The notes under the pieces are model-generated. The model was not told where the DNA came from and ran no database searches. It saw only the letters and a program-made list of their open reading frames with translations. A stretch of DNA of 64,000 nt from Lumnitzera littorea (lineage: Eukaryota > Streptophyta > Magnoliopsida > Myrtales > Combretaceae): NCBI GenBank assembly GCA_024138015.1, contig JAMXBB010000009.1:87686685-87750684 (forward strand), in the 5' to 3' direction. Below, piece after piece: positions 1-11,699 of the stretch. The translations under genes were made by a program, and so were the position numbers. The number at the start of each line of letters is the position of its first letter. The first letter of the stretch is position 1.

Positions 1-860
1 TCTAGCATAGCACAAAAATGTTCACAGTGACTCAACCAGTCAACACTTATACAAGGATGTCGTTAAAGTATATTACAACACACTTCTTGATCAAGTTTCT
101 CAATACATGGTTCATTAATTGCATGAAAGCGCTTGGAGCATTTGACATACCAAAAGGCATAACCATCCACTCATAAAGTCTATACCAAGTTTTAAAAGTA
201 CTTTTCCATTCATCTCCCTGCCTCATTCGGATCTGATAGTAGCTAGACTTCAAATCGATCTTGCTGAGCAATTTCGCGCCACTCAATTTCTCTAACATAT
301 CATCCAATCTATGGATAGGATATCTATACTTAATCATGATCTTGTTCATGGCTTTACTATCTACGTACATGTGCTATGTTCCATTCTTTTTCGACACAAG
401 GAGTGTCAATACAGCACAGGTGCTGAGGCTCTCCCTTACATATCCTTTTTCCAACAACTCATTGACTTGTCTTTGAAGTTTAATGTCTTGTCTAGGGTTC
501 ATCCAATAAGCTAGTTTGTTCGATAAGGCAGCATTGAGTATTAAGTCAATACAGTGTTTAATGCCTCTAAATGGGGCTAATCCTTCAGGTAACTGTTCTA
601 GAAACAGGTCAACATATTCATCTAATAGCTTCCTTACCTCTCAGGGCAACTCAATCTGCTCCTTCAACTGTAATATCCTCTTAACCAACATAAAAGCTGG
701 CATGTCAACCTTTATAGCTTCTCAGAGTTCGGCTTTACTCGAAATCAAGGGCTTCTTAGATCCTCGAGTAATTTTAGCTTATAGCTTACTGACTTGACTC
801 GACGTCATAGGGTTTAGAGTGATCTTCCTCCCATTCTTCTCAAACACATAAGTGTTCCTA
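1..860 (-). pseudogene. Element A: Ty3/gypsy reverse transcriptase (partial, window edge)
   Basis: Minus-strand translation of 370-47 gives the central fingers/palm of a Ty3/gypsy reverse transcriptase: the KIDLKSSYYQIRMRQGDEWK block, VMPFGMSNAPSAFMQLMNHVL, then the active-site box. The box reads YFND where YxDD is expected, so the first catalytic Asp has become Asn. A stop follows shortly after, within the box region. The stretch 371-860 is the protease-RT linker and N-terminal RT with scattered stops. The rest of pol lies beyond position 1. This is a dead copy; lineage is inferred from close similarity to element B RT around 7930-8560. Confidence 0.85.
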
Positions 861-898
861 AATCTGTCATGTATAACTCTTCAGTCAAAAAGCTAAGG

Positions 899-1261
899 TT
901 AACTTAGTAGAATATGAGATGCACATATGTTTAATACGTCATAGAGAATATCATTAGAATAATTTCCAATAAAGATCAATAGTAAGACTTGCTGAGTGAC
1001 ATGTAGTGCTCCCTTCTCATTCAGCCATTGCAACTTGTATGGCTTTGAATGTGAGATAGTCGACAGCTTCAGTTTCTTAATCGAGTCAACAGATGCCACA
1101 TTAGTACAACTCCCACTATCCAATATATGTGCATACACTTGATCGTTCACTTTGCAAGTGATGTAGAATAAGTTCTCCTTTGACTCTTCTTCAAGTAAGG
1201 GATCTAAACTCATTACACATCGGACAACTAGAGTCAACTTATCTAAGCCTTTGGCAAACAC
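899..1261 (-). pseudogene. Element A: retroviral-type aspartic protease
   Basis: An open stretch of 120 codons on the minus strand. It contains the protease signature ILDSGSCTNVAS with the catalytic Asp-Ser-Gly triad preserved, followed by the KLHWLNEKG-like and GNYSNDILYDVL blocks typical of plant Ty3/gypsy proteases located between gag and RT. Equivalent segments are seen in element C (18869-19204), where DSG has become DNR, and in element B (11448-11690), where it has become DSK. Only the copy in A keeps the triad, but the gag and RT on either side are broken. Confidence 0.8.
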
Positions 1262-2474
1262 ACTTCCTCGACCAGTTCATCCTCCTGAGTGGTTTCCTTC
1301 TCGAGAGCAACTTCTTCCTCAGGTTCCTCATCAGTTCTATCCACTTTGAGCTTAGGGACATCTCACTTGATAATCATAATTTGTCGGTTTAGATACTGAG
1401 CAGCCATGTATTCAAATCCTTGGCATTTGAAACACTTGATCTAGCTCATCTTCCTCCTAGATCCTTATCCCTACTTGTATGTTCGCGTCAACGCATCACC
1501 ATTAGGTTGGCCCTTGTGTTCAGCCTTAGAATCTGTCTTCCTAGTCAGCTTAATGCTTAATTGGGCTCAATAACCTCCCTGAATAGGTCAGCTCATCAAG
1601 GGTCAAGTTAGTATTCTGCTTTTCTTCTATCTTTCCACTTGTTGGGCTATCCTCATATCCTCATCCATTGTATTAAATTGCTGAAGTTCCACAATATCTC
1701 GGATATCACTTCTTAATCTAATAAGGAATCTAGACATTGTTTGAGCCAACGGCTCTTCTACTTCATAACAAATCATGAGTATTTGGAACTCTTGAACATA
1801 TTCATCAACAGTTCAGCCTCCTTACCTCAACTCTTAAAGCCGAGCAAAAGTATCTTGCAAATATATATCCGATACAAAACTATTTTTGAGTACTCTTTTC
1901 ATTTCAGGCCAAGTATTTATCTCTCTGTATCCTTCTCCCCTTCTCATAATTTGAAAGTTCTTCTACACATGGCAGCATGTCCTAAGAATTTAATAGTAGC
2001 AGTCCTTACCTTCTCTCGTTCCTCATACTTGTAATAATCAAAAACACACTCAACCTTCTCCTTCCAATCCAAATAACCATCCATACTCCCAAATCCATTG
2101 AAGTTTGGAAGGTGAAGCTTCTCATGGTCAACAGGTCAGGGTGCTCTAGCTCGCTCTTCTTCTTCTCCATATTCTTCTTCTTCTTCTTCATCCAAATAGA
2201 TCCTTTGCCGTACTCATCCTCTAACTCCATCACCTCAAATTTATCGAGCTAGGTTTTGTCCCCTAGTAGGTCGGGTAGCTTGTGGAGTGTTTTGTATAGC
2301 CTCAGTAAGTTGATAAGCCACTACATGAATGGCTCTAGTCAAGTCAACTAAGAGGCTAGCCACCTCATCAAGTCTATTATCCGTGCTTCTAAGGGTACTT
2401 TGGGGTTGTCAGCCATAATGAACAGCACCACTATTGTCATCCCCAATACCAGCATTAATACTTGGGTTTGTCAT
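1262..2474 (-). pseudogene. Element A: gag polyprotein (degraded)
   Basis: Gag of element A, read leftward from an ATG at 2474 that aligns with the gag starts of elements B (15746) and C (17579). The start was chosen from that three-way match. The C-terminal zinc knuckle near 1400-1440 reads CFKC...Y....Y: both cysteines of the first pair are present, but the His and last Cys have become Tyr. Many stop codons interrupt the frame. An acidic stretch follows the knuckle, as in B and C. Gag normally packages the element RNA into virus-like particles; this copy cannot. Confidence 0.7.
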
Positions 2475-2802
2475 TTTCTTCGATAATTTTGGGTGTCAAA
2501 GTTCAAAGTTCAAATTCAAGATACAATTGACACTATTTCTCCAAACTAAACAACATGCATACTCTCTACACAAATGTCCAATTAACCCGTAAACACTATA
2601 ACTATACTGATGAACAAATCACTATACAGAAACTTACTCTATTTAAGGATTTTTGAAACAAGGTAAAACAAGGTATACTCGAGAACAAACTACTATACCC
2701 TATTACTTACTCAAACACTTTAGTGATTCTCTTGACAACTTCAATACACTACCGCAACAAACACTACTTCACAAAACACAAATACAATTTACCCAAACGA
2801 AA

Positions 2803-2820
2803 CCTCTACCTTGATACTAA
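2803..2820 (-). other. Element A: primer-binding site
   Basis: Minus strand reads TTAGTATCAAGGTAGAGG, a decayed form of the initiator-tRNA-Met primer site (TGGTATCAGAGC). It sits two bases inside the LTR boundary, as in elements B and C. Confidence 0.6.
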
Positions 2821-2822
2821 GA

Positions 2823-3565
2823 TGATGCAAACAAACAAGGTCGATCGCAGGGGTGGGTCCAAGCTTGTTAAAAGCTTAAAGAACAAGATGGAAAGTAGTG
2901 CAACAACTGGAAAAGTAAATAAGCAAACCTACGAACAACTCCACAGGATATTACACACCAATGGAACTTCCAAAGACTCACAACATAACTCGATATAACA
3001 CACAAGGTGGTTTGGTGAGGTTACTTGCCACCTGGTCTTGCTTAAGGGTTAGGATAAAAGTGAAGTAAGTAAACAAGCTAAGGGACCAATGTTCACAAGA
3101 AGTATATTCAATATATTGATGATGAGATGTTCAGTATGTCTTACGGTTACATGTACAGTGGGTATTTATACTCGAGAAATTAGGGCACCTGTTTAAAATG
3201 GAAAAAGAAAAAAAGGGTAATGTCTAAAAGAAGCAATGTATAAGGAATACAAAGGGTAAAAACGAATATTTAAAGAAAATAATGATTAATGTAGCAAATT
3301 CCTTCACATAGGACTGGGATAAGTGGCTATAGCTTATTGGGAATGTTATTGGTAGAAACAAACAAAATAGTACAGTCGGGATGGAGGACCGAGTAGAGGT
3401 GCTGGTCAAACCTAAACCAACCCGAGAAGAAGTGGCTACAAATATGTGCTAAAGCTTTCAACTTCTCAGCACCAATGTTGTCAAGTTAGGAGTCAACTCG
3501 GTCATGGCCGAGCAGGCATGTATAAGGGGCTGGGCAATTAGTAGAGCATTCATCTAGTCGACACA
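2823..3565 (-). repeat. Element A: 5' LTR
   Basis: Starts at tgatgcaaac, matching the inner ends of the element B LTRs (5124 and 16089). It shares with them the blocks around 2980-3010 (cactcgatataac-like), 3030-3080 (cttgcttaagggttagg) and 3160-3180 (gtgggtatttatactcgag). The last contains the probable TATA sequence, here read on the minus strand. The U3 half beyond about 3300 diverges from B. The outer end is uncertain because the Tekay-like LTR fragment begins close to 3566. Confidence 0.65.
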
Positions 3566-4362
3566 CAACTTCGGTATAACACAAAAGAGACAAATGGGTT
3601 GGAATTTTCGAAATGTGGTTTTCAGTAGTCAAAGAAACAACGGTTTTATGAACTCAATTTTTAAAGCATATAGATTCTCATTGCTTGAGTAACTTAACTA
3701 CTCCTTATAATCCAATTTAGTAGAATTAGGGTTAGGGGGTCCTACTCCTAGACTTTTTCTTATAGTCTCTAGGTTCCTAAACATTGTATCTAAATGCTTG
3801 AATATGTCGACTAACCGGATGTATGAGCTAACAGAGCTTAAGACATCGATACCAATAGATGTCACATGTACAAGCATGGCATACTACTTTATTAGCAATA
3901 AATACCTGGCTTAGCTAATATATGTATGAAGTTGAATCTAATGTTTATGAATGAATTGTTTGAATAATGGTATCGTTTGTATTGTATCATTTATTATCCA
4001 CTCTCACTCAGCTTCAAAAGCTGAGGGGATAAAATATTTTATCCTCGAGTTAACAAGAACTTGAAGGGCCTAACACCAAGGAGGATGTATTTTGAGAGTG
4101 GTAGTTGGAGTCAGTATCTTTTAGGTAGAACCTACACTAAGTTAGAAGTCCTACTATTTTGAAGTGAAAAAAAAATTTCATGTTTTATGTAACTAGTGAA
4201 CTATACATATAAGTTGTAAACCAAAGATCCAATTGAACTCCGTTGTAACATCCCTATTTTCACATAAATAAAGCTATCTTTTGGATGAATGAGCTAGTTG
4301 AGTTAAGTTTTAATGGGTATTCCTACATGACAGTACATTCCGTGATAAGCTAGGATGTGACA
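3566..4362 (+). repeat. Tekay/Del-like LTR, 3' fragment
   Basis: This segment is homologous, in inverted orientation, to the 3' part of the solo LTR at 47865-52435. Shared blocks include the tctaggttcctaaacattgt region, the actctcactcagcttcaaaag region followed by ggggataaaat, and the gatgaatgagctagttgag region. It ends with taggatgtgaca, the usual terminus of this LTR class. The 5' portion of the LTR is missing, so this is a truncated copy abutting element A. Confidence 0.6.
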
Positions 4363-5123
4363 ATTTATCGGGTTAGACATATGTATATAGTGTATAGGAC
4401 CACGAGAGCAATGCTACCAGTACCAAAAACTACAATACAGGAAGTAAATGAGGTAATACCATACCCTTGCAATTCATCTAACTAACATGAAATAATTTAT
4501 AATTAACGTAAGAAAAACAAAGAAGTTGCAGCATTGATATAGTTAATATTATGTACACTCTAAAAAATTTTACATGTTTTATAACTTGTATTACATTCAC
4601 CATTATTGTACATTCTTGAAATCTCGAGTTGTTAAAATAGGTGATTAGCATCAAGTTGACCATAGACACCAAGGATTAATGAGCGATAGGAAAGATGACC
4701 TTTTTTATGCGTTACTAGTTTTTATACAAGCACCATAAAATAGAAAACAAGAAATTATGGGGAAATGTAATGAAAAATATCTATAATTAAATAAGTGTTG
4801 CAAACTGTAATGCCATTGGTCTTTTTTAGCACTCATTTGTATCCATTAGGTGCAAGTAGTCAATCATCCCTTTTTTTTTCTCATTTTTGGAACCACTTAA
4901 CTTGCTCCTTGTGAGCTACTTTTTTAACCTTTACATCAATTAGTCTTCCTAAGTGATACAGATGTTCAAAAAAGTATCTAACATGACGTGAATTAAGAAA
5001 TTGGTGGAAATATGGGGAATGAAGGTAAGGGTATAAATGAACCAAGCTAGTTTGTAAATTAATCGAGCTCAACTCAAAAGTTATTTAAATTTGATTTGGT
5101 GATAATCAAGTCAAGCTCGACTC
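4363..5123. other. AT-rich non-coding stretch
   Basis: No gene or coding conservation seen. It contains poly-T and poly-A runs. The right end carries agctcga (5114-5120), which recurs at 23727-23733 on the far side of element B and marks the B insertion target. Confidence 0.5.
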
Positions 5124-6012
5124 TAATGCAAACCCAAGGCCAAGGACAGACAAAGCCGATCGCAAGGGTAGGTCCATGCTTGTAAAAAGCACAATAAGGT
5201 GATGGATATGTGTAGAAACAAGCAAACCCACAAATAGCTCCAAGGATATGATACACTAGGAAACTTCTGAGGACTTATGGCACAACTCGATATAATGCAC
5301 AAGATAGTCCGGTGAGGGTACTCGCCACTTAACCTTGCTTAAGGGTTAGGATAAGAGTGAAGTAAGTAAACAAGCTATAAGAAATGTTTAGAGAAAAAAA
5401 GTATATTCAATAAATTGATGGTGACAATAATGTGCGGCTATATGTACATTGGGTATTTATACTCGAAAAATTGGGGAAACCTGCCTAAATGGAAAAGAGT
5501 AAAAGGTTAATAATCTAAAGAAGTAATGTACAAGGAATAATAAAGGGTACAATTGAAAATACAACAAAGATGGGTATCTTGTATGGAAGATTTTGTTATG
5601 CGCTTGCTCAGACACGTAGCTCCTAGCGAATGGATGACTTTCTAGCAAAAAAGACAAACTGTACATTTAGGTTAGTGAATACCAAGCCAAAGTGCCAAGC
5701 AAAGGTGGTAGGTCGATCATGGGAAGCTAAGCAAATAGTTCCTTTAAAGTGAATTTGCCCCAAATGTATTCAATATGACTTGGATTTAAGTCAACTAAGC
5801 CAATGGTCAAATGAGCCAAGTTGATGTTCAAGTGTAGCTCAGGTCGACAATCAGACACGAGTGATGAGTGCGAGTGAGTTCAGCTCGACTGGAGCATCAG
5901 GTCGACAAATTGCAAAAACTTAGACTCCTTGATGGTAGGTCATAAAGAAAGAATTCGCCTGGCCATGCTTTCTAGCCCTCGAGTTAAGGGTTCGGTGATC
6001 TAATTCCTATCG
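5124..6012 (-). repeat. Element B: 3' LTR
   Basis: 889 bp. The inner sequence is shared with 16089-16315 (caaacccaaggc, agaccaatcgcaag-like, taactcgatat) and with 23018-23726 (gtgggtatttatactc, tttctagccct, ttaagggttc, taattcctatc). The outer end on the minus strand starts cgatagg, a decayed TGATAGG as in element C (16316). Confidence 0.85.
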
Positions 6013-6022
6013 TCCCCACCAA
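6013..6022 (-). other. Element B: polypurine tract
   Basis: Minus strand reads TTGGTGGGGA directly before the 3' LTR, the expected plus-strand priming site. Confidence 0.55.
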
Positions 6023-6049
6023 GCTAATTGAGATTTGGGATCAAATCTA

Positions 6050-7150
6050 GCTAGTCCTCATCCAAGTTCTCCTTGGGTAGATAAGGGCTAAAGTTGGTAA
6101 CATTAAACACTTTTGACACTTCGAAGTCTTTTGGAAGCTTAAGTTGGTATGCATTGTCATTGATCTTCTGAAGTATCCTAAATGGTCCTTTAGCTCAAGC
6201 AGATAATTTGTTCTTCCTCTTATAAGGGAATCTTTCCTTACTCAGGTGCAACCATACTTGGTCTCCAGACTAAAAATACTTAGTCTTCCTTCCCTTGGTT
6301 TTCTCTTTTAGTTTTCTGGCGACTTAATCAATCTATTGGGCAACTCACTAATAGATCTGTTAGATAGACTAGGCTCTAGTTCTTGCTTTTGGATCCTCTG
6401 GTCAATGAACGACATTGAGGTGTGATCGAAGGGTAGTTCGGGGTTAAAACCATAGATGACTTCAAATGAGGTATGCCCAATGGTGGCTTATACTATCCTG
6501 TTGTAAGAAAATTCAACCACAAGTAAGCAAACATCCCAGTCGGTTAAGTTCTTCCCTACTACAGCTCGAAGCAATGATCTTAGTGTGCAGTTGATCACTT
6601 CAATCTGACTATTGGTTTGGGGATAGCAAGAGGTGTTGAACAGCAATTTGATTCCCATCCAACACCAAAGGGTTCTCTAGAAATGGTCTCATTCTAACAC
6701 CACACTCCTCGATACTCTATGCAAGCGAACTACCTCCTACAAAAATAAAGAAGCAATAGCCAATGCATTGTTAGTTTTGGTGCAGGGCATGAAATGTGCC
6801 ATTTTAGTGAATCTATCCACAATAACCATGACTGAATCTTTACCTCAAACAATTCGGGGTAATCCAAGGACAAAGTCCATACTTAGGTCGACCCATGGTT
6901 TGGTTAAAATAAATAGAAGCATTGGTCTGCTCAATTCTTTACTTTCTTATAAATGGTACGTCTCTCAATCACATGATATATGTCACACTTTATTCTAGGC
7001 CAGAAAGTCCTCCACTGCGGGCTTCTCTTACTAGCAGCTCTCTCATCGAACAGGTCAGCACATACAACCTGCTAGCCTTAAATAGATACCCATCCTCTAC
7101 ATGGTATTCATCTATTACTCTACCTTCTCTACAGTACCTGTATGTAGGTC
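6050..7150 (-). pseudogene. Element B: integrase
   Basis: Minus-strand translation gives a gypsy integrase core. LSMDFVLGLP supplies the first catalytic Asp. The second motif reads SVVLE followed by a stop, so the usual Asp is Glu, and QIEVINCTLRSLL supplies the catalytic Glu. The C-terminus carries the block VWLHLSKERFPYKRKNKL, then GPFRILQKINDNAYQLKLP and FNVTNFSPY, the conserved tail of plant chromovirus integrases. Several TGG and CAA codons have become stops. Integrase would insert the cDNA into the genome; this copy is inactive. Confidence 0.8.
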
Positions 7151-7159
7151 AAAAATGAG

Positions 7160-7740
7160 GATCATTATGATACTACTCTTTTATGCTAGCAAGCCTTAAC
7201 AATTTGGTCTGCAACTCAATGAGAAGAACATGTCTCCTTGATAGAGCATCGATAACTGCATTATTCTTGCCTTGCTTATGCTTAATGACAAAATTAAATC
7301 CTTCCAAGAACTCAATCCATCAAGCTTGGCATTTGGAAAGCTTAGATTGGCTCCACAAATATCTTAAAGACTCATAATTCGTGTATATGATAAATTCTTT
7401 TGCAAAAGGTAGTATTACCACACAAGAAGAGCTCGGATTAAGGCTAAAAGCTCTTTATCATATACAGAATAGTTCAACCACACTCCCCTAAGCTTTTCGC
7501 TATGATAAGCAACAAGTTAGCCTTCTTGCATTAGCACTAGTCTAATCTTGATAGTTAACGTATCACATTCAAGCTCAAATATTTTATTAAAGTTTGGTAG
7601 AGCCAAGACTAAGGCAGAGGTCAACCTTGTTTTCACCTCAATAAAACTCCTCTCTTCTTTCTCTCCCCACTTAAACTCAACGTTCTTCTTTGTCATCTCA
7701 ATTGGAGCTGTTACAATGGTACTGAATCCTTAGATAAAGT
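7160..7740 (-). pseudogene. Element B: RNase H
   Basis: Located between RT and integrase. Minus-strand reading yields FKWGEKEERSFIEVKTRL and FELECDTLTIKI, the start of the gypsy RNase H domain, followed leftward by pieces resembling YDKELLALI..L and a WLELLEGF-like block. Stops and shifts are frequent. RNase H removes RNA from the RNA-DNA hybrid during reverse transcription. Confidence 0.65.
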
Positions 7741-7929
7741 GTCGGTAAAATGATGCCAATCTATGAAAACTTCTCACCTTGACACTAAAGGTTGGGGTAG
7801 GCTACTCAATAATGGCTCATACCTTTTCTCCATCCACTCTCAATCCTCTTCTACCAATCATATCTCCTAGGAAGATCACTTCTTCCTAACAGAAACAACA
7901 TTTCTTCAAGTTTCCAAACAATCTCCCTG

Positions 7930-8560
7930 CTCAGAGGACATCAAAAACAGTACACGAGTGATCAATATGCATTGCTAAGTCAGCATTATAGATAAGGATG
8001 TCATCGAAGTAGATGACAACAAACTTCCTGATCAAATCCCTCAAAACATGATTCATTAACCTCATGAAAGTACTTGGGGAGTTTAATAGCCCGAAAGGCA
8101 TGACCATCCACTCATAAAGGCCATGTTAGGTCTTAAAAGCAGTTTTCCATTCATCCCTTTGTCTCATTCAAATTTGGTAGTATCCTAACTTCAGATCTAT
8201 CTTGTTGAATACTCTTGCACCACTTAGTTCATCCAACATATCGTCCAGCCTCAAGATGGGGTATCTGTATTTAATCGTAATGTTATTAATAACTCTGCTA
8301 TCTGCACACATACACCAAGTTCCATCCTTCTTTGGCACAAGCAGCGTAAGTACATTACAAGGGCTAAGACTCTCCCTCACATACCCTTTTTCTAGAAGTT
8401 CATTAACTTGTCTTTGGAGCTTAGCAACCTGCTTGGTATTCATTCAAAACATTGGCTTGTTCAATACGGTAGTGCCGGGTGTCAAGTCAATGTAGTGTTC
8501 AATGCCTTAGAAAGGGGGTAATCGCTTTAGAAACTATTTAGGAAACATATCGGCATATTT
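7930..8560 (-). pseudogene. Element B: reverse transcriptase
   Basis: The minus-strand frame from 8443 gives KLQRQVNELLEKGYVRESLS, VPKKDGTWCMCADSR, YPILRLDDMLDELSGA and KIDLKLGYYQI. A TGA follows in place of an expected Arg codon (CGA). The frame then continues MRQRDEWKTAFKT, a stop, HGLYEWMVMPFGLLNSPSTF, and YFDDILIYN. The YxDD active site is intact here, unlike in A (YFND) and C (YFDN). Closely related to the RT of element A. Confidence 0.85.
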
Positions 8561-8880
8561 ATCTAGTAGCTCCTTGACTTCCAAAGGTAGTTCACCTCAC
8601 TCCTTCAACTCTAGTAATTGCTTGATCAACAGGAAAGTCTGTGCGTTGACTTTAATAGTTTCTCAAAGTTCGACTCTACTTAACACCAAAACCTTCCTTG
8701 ATCCTCGAATAAGTTTAGCTTGCAGTTTGCTAACTTGAGTCGGCGACATAAGGTTCAACGTAATCTTCCTTTCATCCTTCTCAAACACATATTTATTCCT
8801 ATAGCATTCATGAATAAACCTTCGATTGAAAAGTTAAGGTCGACTCAGTCGCACATGAGATGCACACATGGGTAGCACGT
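8561..8880 (-). pseudogene. Element B: protease C-terminus and protease-RT linker (left half of split gene)
   Basis: Aligns with 371-905 of element A. Reading ends at 8880, where the Tat-type solo LTR begins. The other half resumes at 11448. In element A the same protein segment is continuous (ILYDVLNICASHILL), so the insertion point falls inside the protease coding sequence. Confidence 0.7.
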
Positions 8881-11447
8881 TGTAGACACCCCATTTTTGC
8901 CCTCTATAATTTTAGATTTTTTTTTTCTTATAGGGAAAAAGGGTCATAATTTAGAAAAATACAAAAAAAATATAAAAAAAAATTAGGAAAAATAGAAAAA
9001 AATTTTAAAAAAGAGAGTAGAACTTTTAAAAGTAGATAATTTAAAATAGAATAGGAAAATCTAAAATAGCTTTAGTATTAGGGTTAGGTCTTAAATAAAA
9101 ACAAGAGAATATTGGGCTTGGGCTTTGATTTAAGCTTAGCCCAAACTGACCTAGTCCATGAATGCAATTTGATTGCATATATAAACAAGAGACAAACCAA
9201 CGGCCTTATGGTAATGCACTTAAACTTACATTAGTAGTAAGTAAAGAGGTCTAAGGATCAAATCTCACTACAGGCACTTTGTGCCTTTTCATTTTTTTCC
9301 CACCTGCATATGCTATGTGTTTACATCTGATTGGAGCCACGTGTTAGCCTGATACGTGGCAAACCCTGACAACGTGGTACTACGTCAACACCTCTTTCCC
9401 TCACTTTCCTTATGTTTCTCTCATTTTCTCGAGAAGCATGTGCTCAGGGTCCCTAGTTTTTTACCCTTTTTGATGCTATTTTCTTTGTGATTTCAACAAA
9501 TTAATGGTGAAATCACGAAGACGATGCAGGATACTATGAATGAGTACCAATTATACATCCAAATACAGTCGTTTGTGAGGCCAAATCGAGCTTGAAAAAT
9601 CGAAAAAAAGTCAAAAACAAGATTTTAGCACTTGATGAAATTGACCGAATCCGAGTAAACTAAGCAAGAATCAAAGCTTCTGTTGTGATTTTTAAGCAAG
9701 AACAAACATTTAGGATTCACTTGTAACCTACCAATTCACTCAAATTCAACTTGATTTTGCAATGATAGCCTTTTGACCCTAAGTATTTAATTTTCGAATT
9801 CATGAAAAATTGGACCTTTCTATGTTCATTTGATGCTTAGCAAGTATAAATAGTGGCCTCTAATCACTACTCTAATGGTGAACTCTTAGAAGAACACACC
9901 CCATACTCATTCATCAATCCTTTCTCTCTCTAGCCGCGACTCTCCCTCTCCCTCTCAAATAAGCTTCAACTTGAAGCTTTTCAAACCAAAATAACCCCGT
10001 GGCCACAATCCCCAACCCAATAGCTATTAAAAGCCACCCTTAACAACATTCGTTGTGCCTCCTATTGCGATCACTATCACCACCTGCCCAAACCCTAGCT
10101 GTTGCAACCTCCACCTTCAAAAACACTACGAACCATCGCTCCCCAAGCTAAACTAACACCATGGCTAGACTCATGGTGCTCTAAAACCTAAGACCCAACC
10201 CCCATCTCTTCTCCAATAACTACTGCAAGGAACAACAACCACCACCACTACCACTCACAGTCCAATTCAAACCACCACTTTTGGCTGCAACACTCACCTT
10301 ATACCCCCTATTTCCAAAAAAAAAATGACATAAATCTGGTGTTACCCACTCAAAAATCGGCCTAAATCACCCCATGATGCCCCCTACGTCGTAGTTTCCA
10401 TCTCCATTGTGACAGGTCGTTTAACCTGATTTTGACCCTACAACCCAATCCACTCCAACCTAACCAAGTTAACCTAACCTACACACACCTTGTTATCTAA
10501 CTGTTTCGGCCCTTTTCTGTTTGTTCATTTCGTTTTTGTTTTGTTTTGTTTTTTGTTAATTATGTATTTATTTATTTACTTAGCTTATTTCATGTACCAA
10601 TTGTAATTCAAAAAAAAGTCAAAAAGAAAAGGAGAAGGAGAAAAATAAGAAAAGAAAAAGAAAGAAAAAAAAAAGAGAAAGAAGAGAAAAAGGAAGGCTT
10701 TATTTTATTTTCCTTGTGCTTAGCTAAATAAGTAAAAATAAAAAAAAAAAGAATAATAAAAAAAAAAAGTGAAAAACGCTTTATCACTTCGAAAATCATT
10801 TTTCAACAAAAATAAAAATACTCAATTTAAGACCCTTCTCTAGAATCTTTCCCAAGTAAAACCAAATGGCCAAGAGATGTAAACTCGGCTACTTTTCAAA
10901 ATTAAACTAAATTAACACACTTAAATTTTCAAAATGAACTACGAAAGCCTAATCCCAAATAGTAGATACGTAAGCACTTATGAAAGTACGAGACGACTTA
11001 AAATATAGAAAATTTATTTTCCACTTTTTTGTAAAATTATCCTTTTTGTAAATTCAATTGAACGAACTTAGTTGCATGTGAATAGATTTTATTCTTAAGG
11101 GTATTATTGAAAGATAAAGATTAATTTCGAAAATTTAAAAGTGGTACCCGTTTAGGATTTAATAAGGTAGCCTCCAAATTCAAATCTCTAGTTTCAAAAC
11201 CTTTTTAAAAAAATTGGTTTTATCGAAAAACCAATAGCTAAGTTATAACCAATTTACCTAATTAACTATAACTTAACTCTTTTTCCTAACTTCGGTCAAA
11301 TAGGGACTTTAAAACAATTTTCAAAATTAAAAAAGATAACCAAGTTTTTTTTAACTCTTAGTTAATGGTTAGTATTAAACAGGTTAGGATTTAATACTAA
11401 TCGGGTTAAGAAAAATCAGAAAAACTGGGAAAAATCTAGGCTCGACA
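8881..11447 (+). repeat. Solo LTR of a Tat-type gypsy element (copy 1)
   Basis: 2567 bp, starting TGTAGACACC and ending GGCTCGACA. The same termini bound 53469-55343 and, inverted, 56664-58642, where the LTR belongs to a Tat-lineage element with visible pol. Shared internal blocks include the aagcttagcccaaactgacc-like block near 9140, tacccgtttaggatttaata near 11150 and the C-rich transcribed leader. A TATA-like tataaatag lies near 9845. Flanks are cacgt (left) and catat (right). The uninterrupted sequence in element A (around 930-945) shows that the right catat stands for a second copy of cacgt. No internal genes are present, so this is a solo LTR. Confidence 0.85.
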
Positions 11448-11690
11448 CATATCACAAAGAATTTCGTCAAAATAGTTCCCAATTAAGATCAATAGCAATA
11501 CTTGTTGTGTGACATGTTATGCTCCCTTCTCATTCAGCCAATATAACTTATATGGCTTCGAATGTGGAATGGTCTGCAACTTAAGTTTCTTAGCTAGCTT
11601 AGCAAATGCTACATTGGTGCAGCTCTTACTATCCACAATGAGTACATACACCTGATCATTCACCTTGTAAGTGATGTAGAATAAGTTCTC
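11448..11690 (-). pseudogene. Element B: protease N-terminal half
   Basis: Right half of the split protease. Minus-strand reading gives VDSKSCTNVA near 11610-11640, where the catalytic DSG is changed to DSK, and KLKLQTIPHSKPYKL-like residues further on. Compare 899-1261 in element A. Confidence 0.7.
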
Positions 11691-11699
11691 TCTACTCCT

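Noticed and set aside
4244..4362. A 119-bp unit starting TGTAACATCCC and ending TAGGATGTGACA, resembling a miniature LTR or MITE
   Set aside because: The same sequence continues on both sides in the homologous LTR at 47865-50000, so the apparent start is an internal point of a longer LTR.
10546..10799. Lys-rich and Phe-rich open frames on both strands
   Set aside because: Product of an A/G-rich low-complexity tract within the Tat solo LTR.
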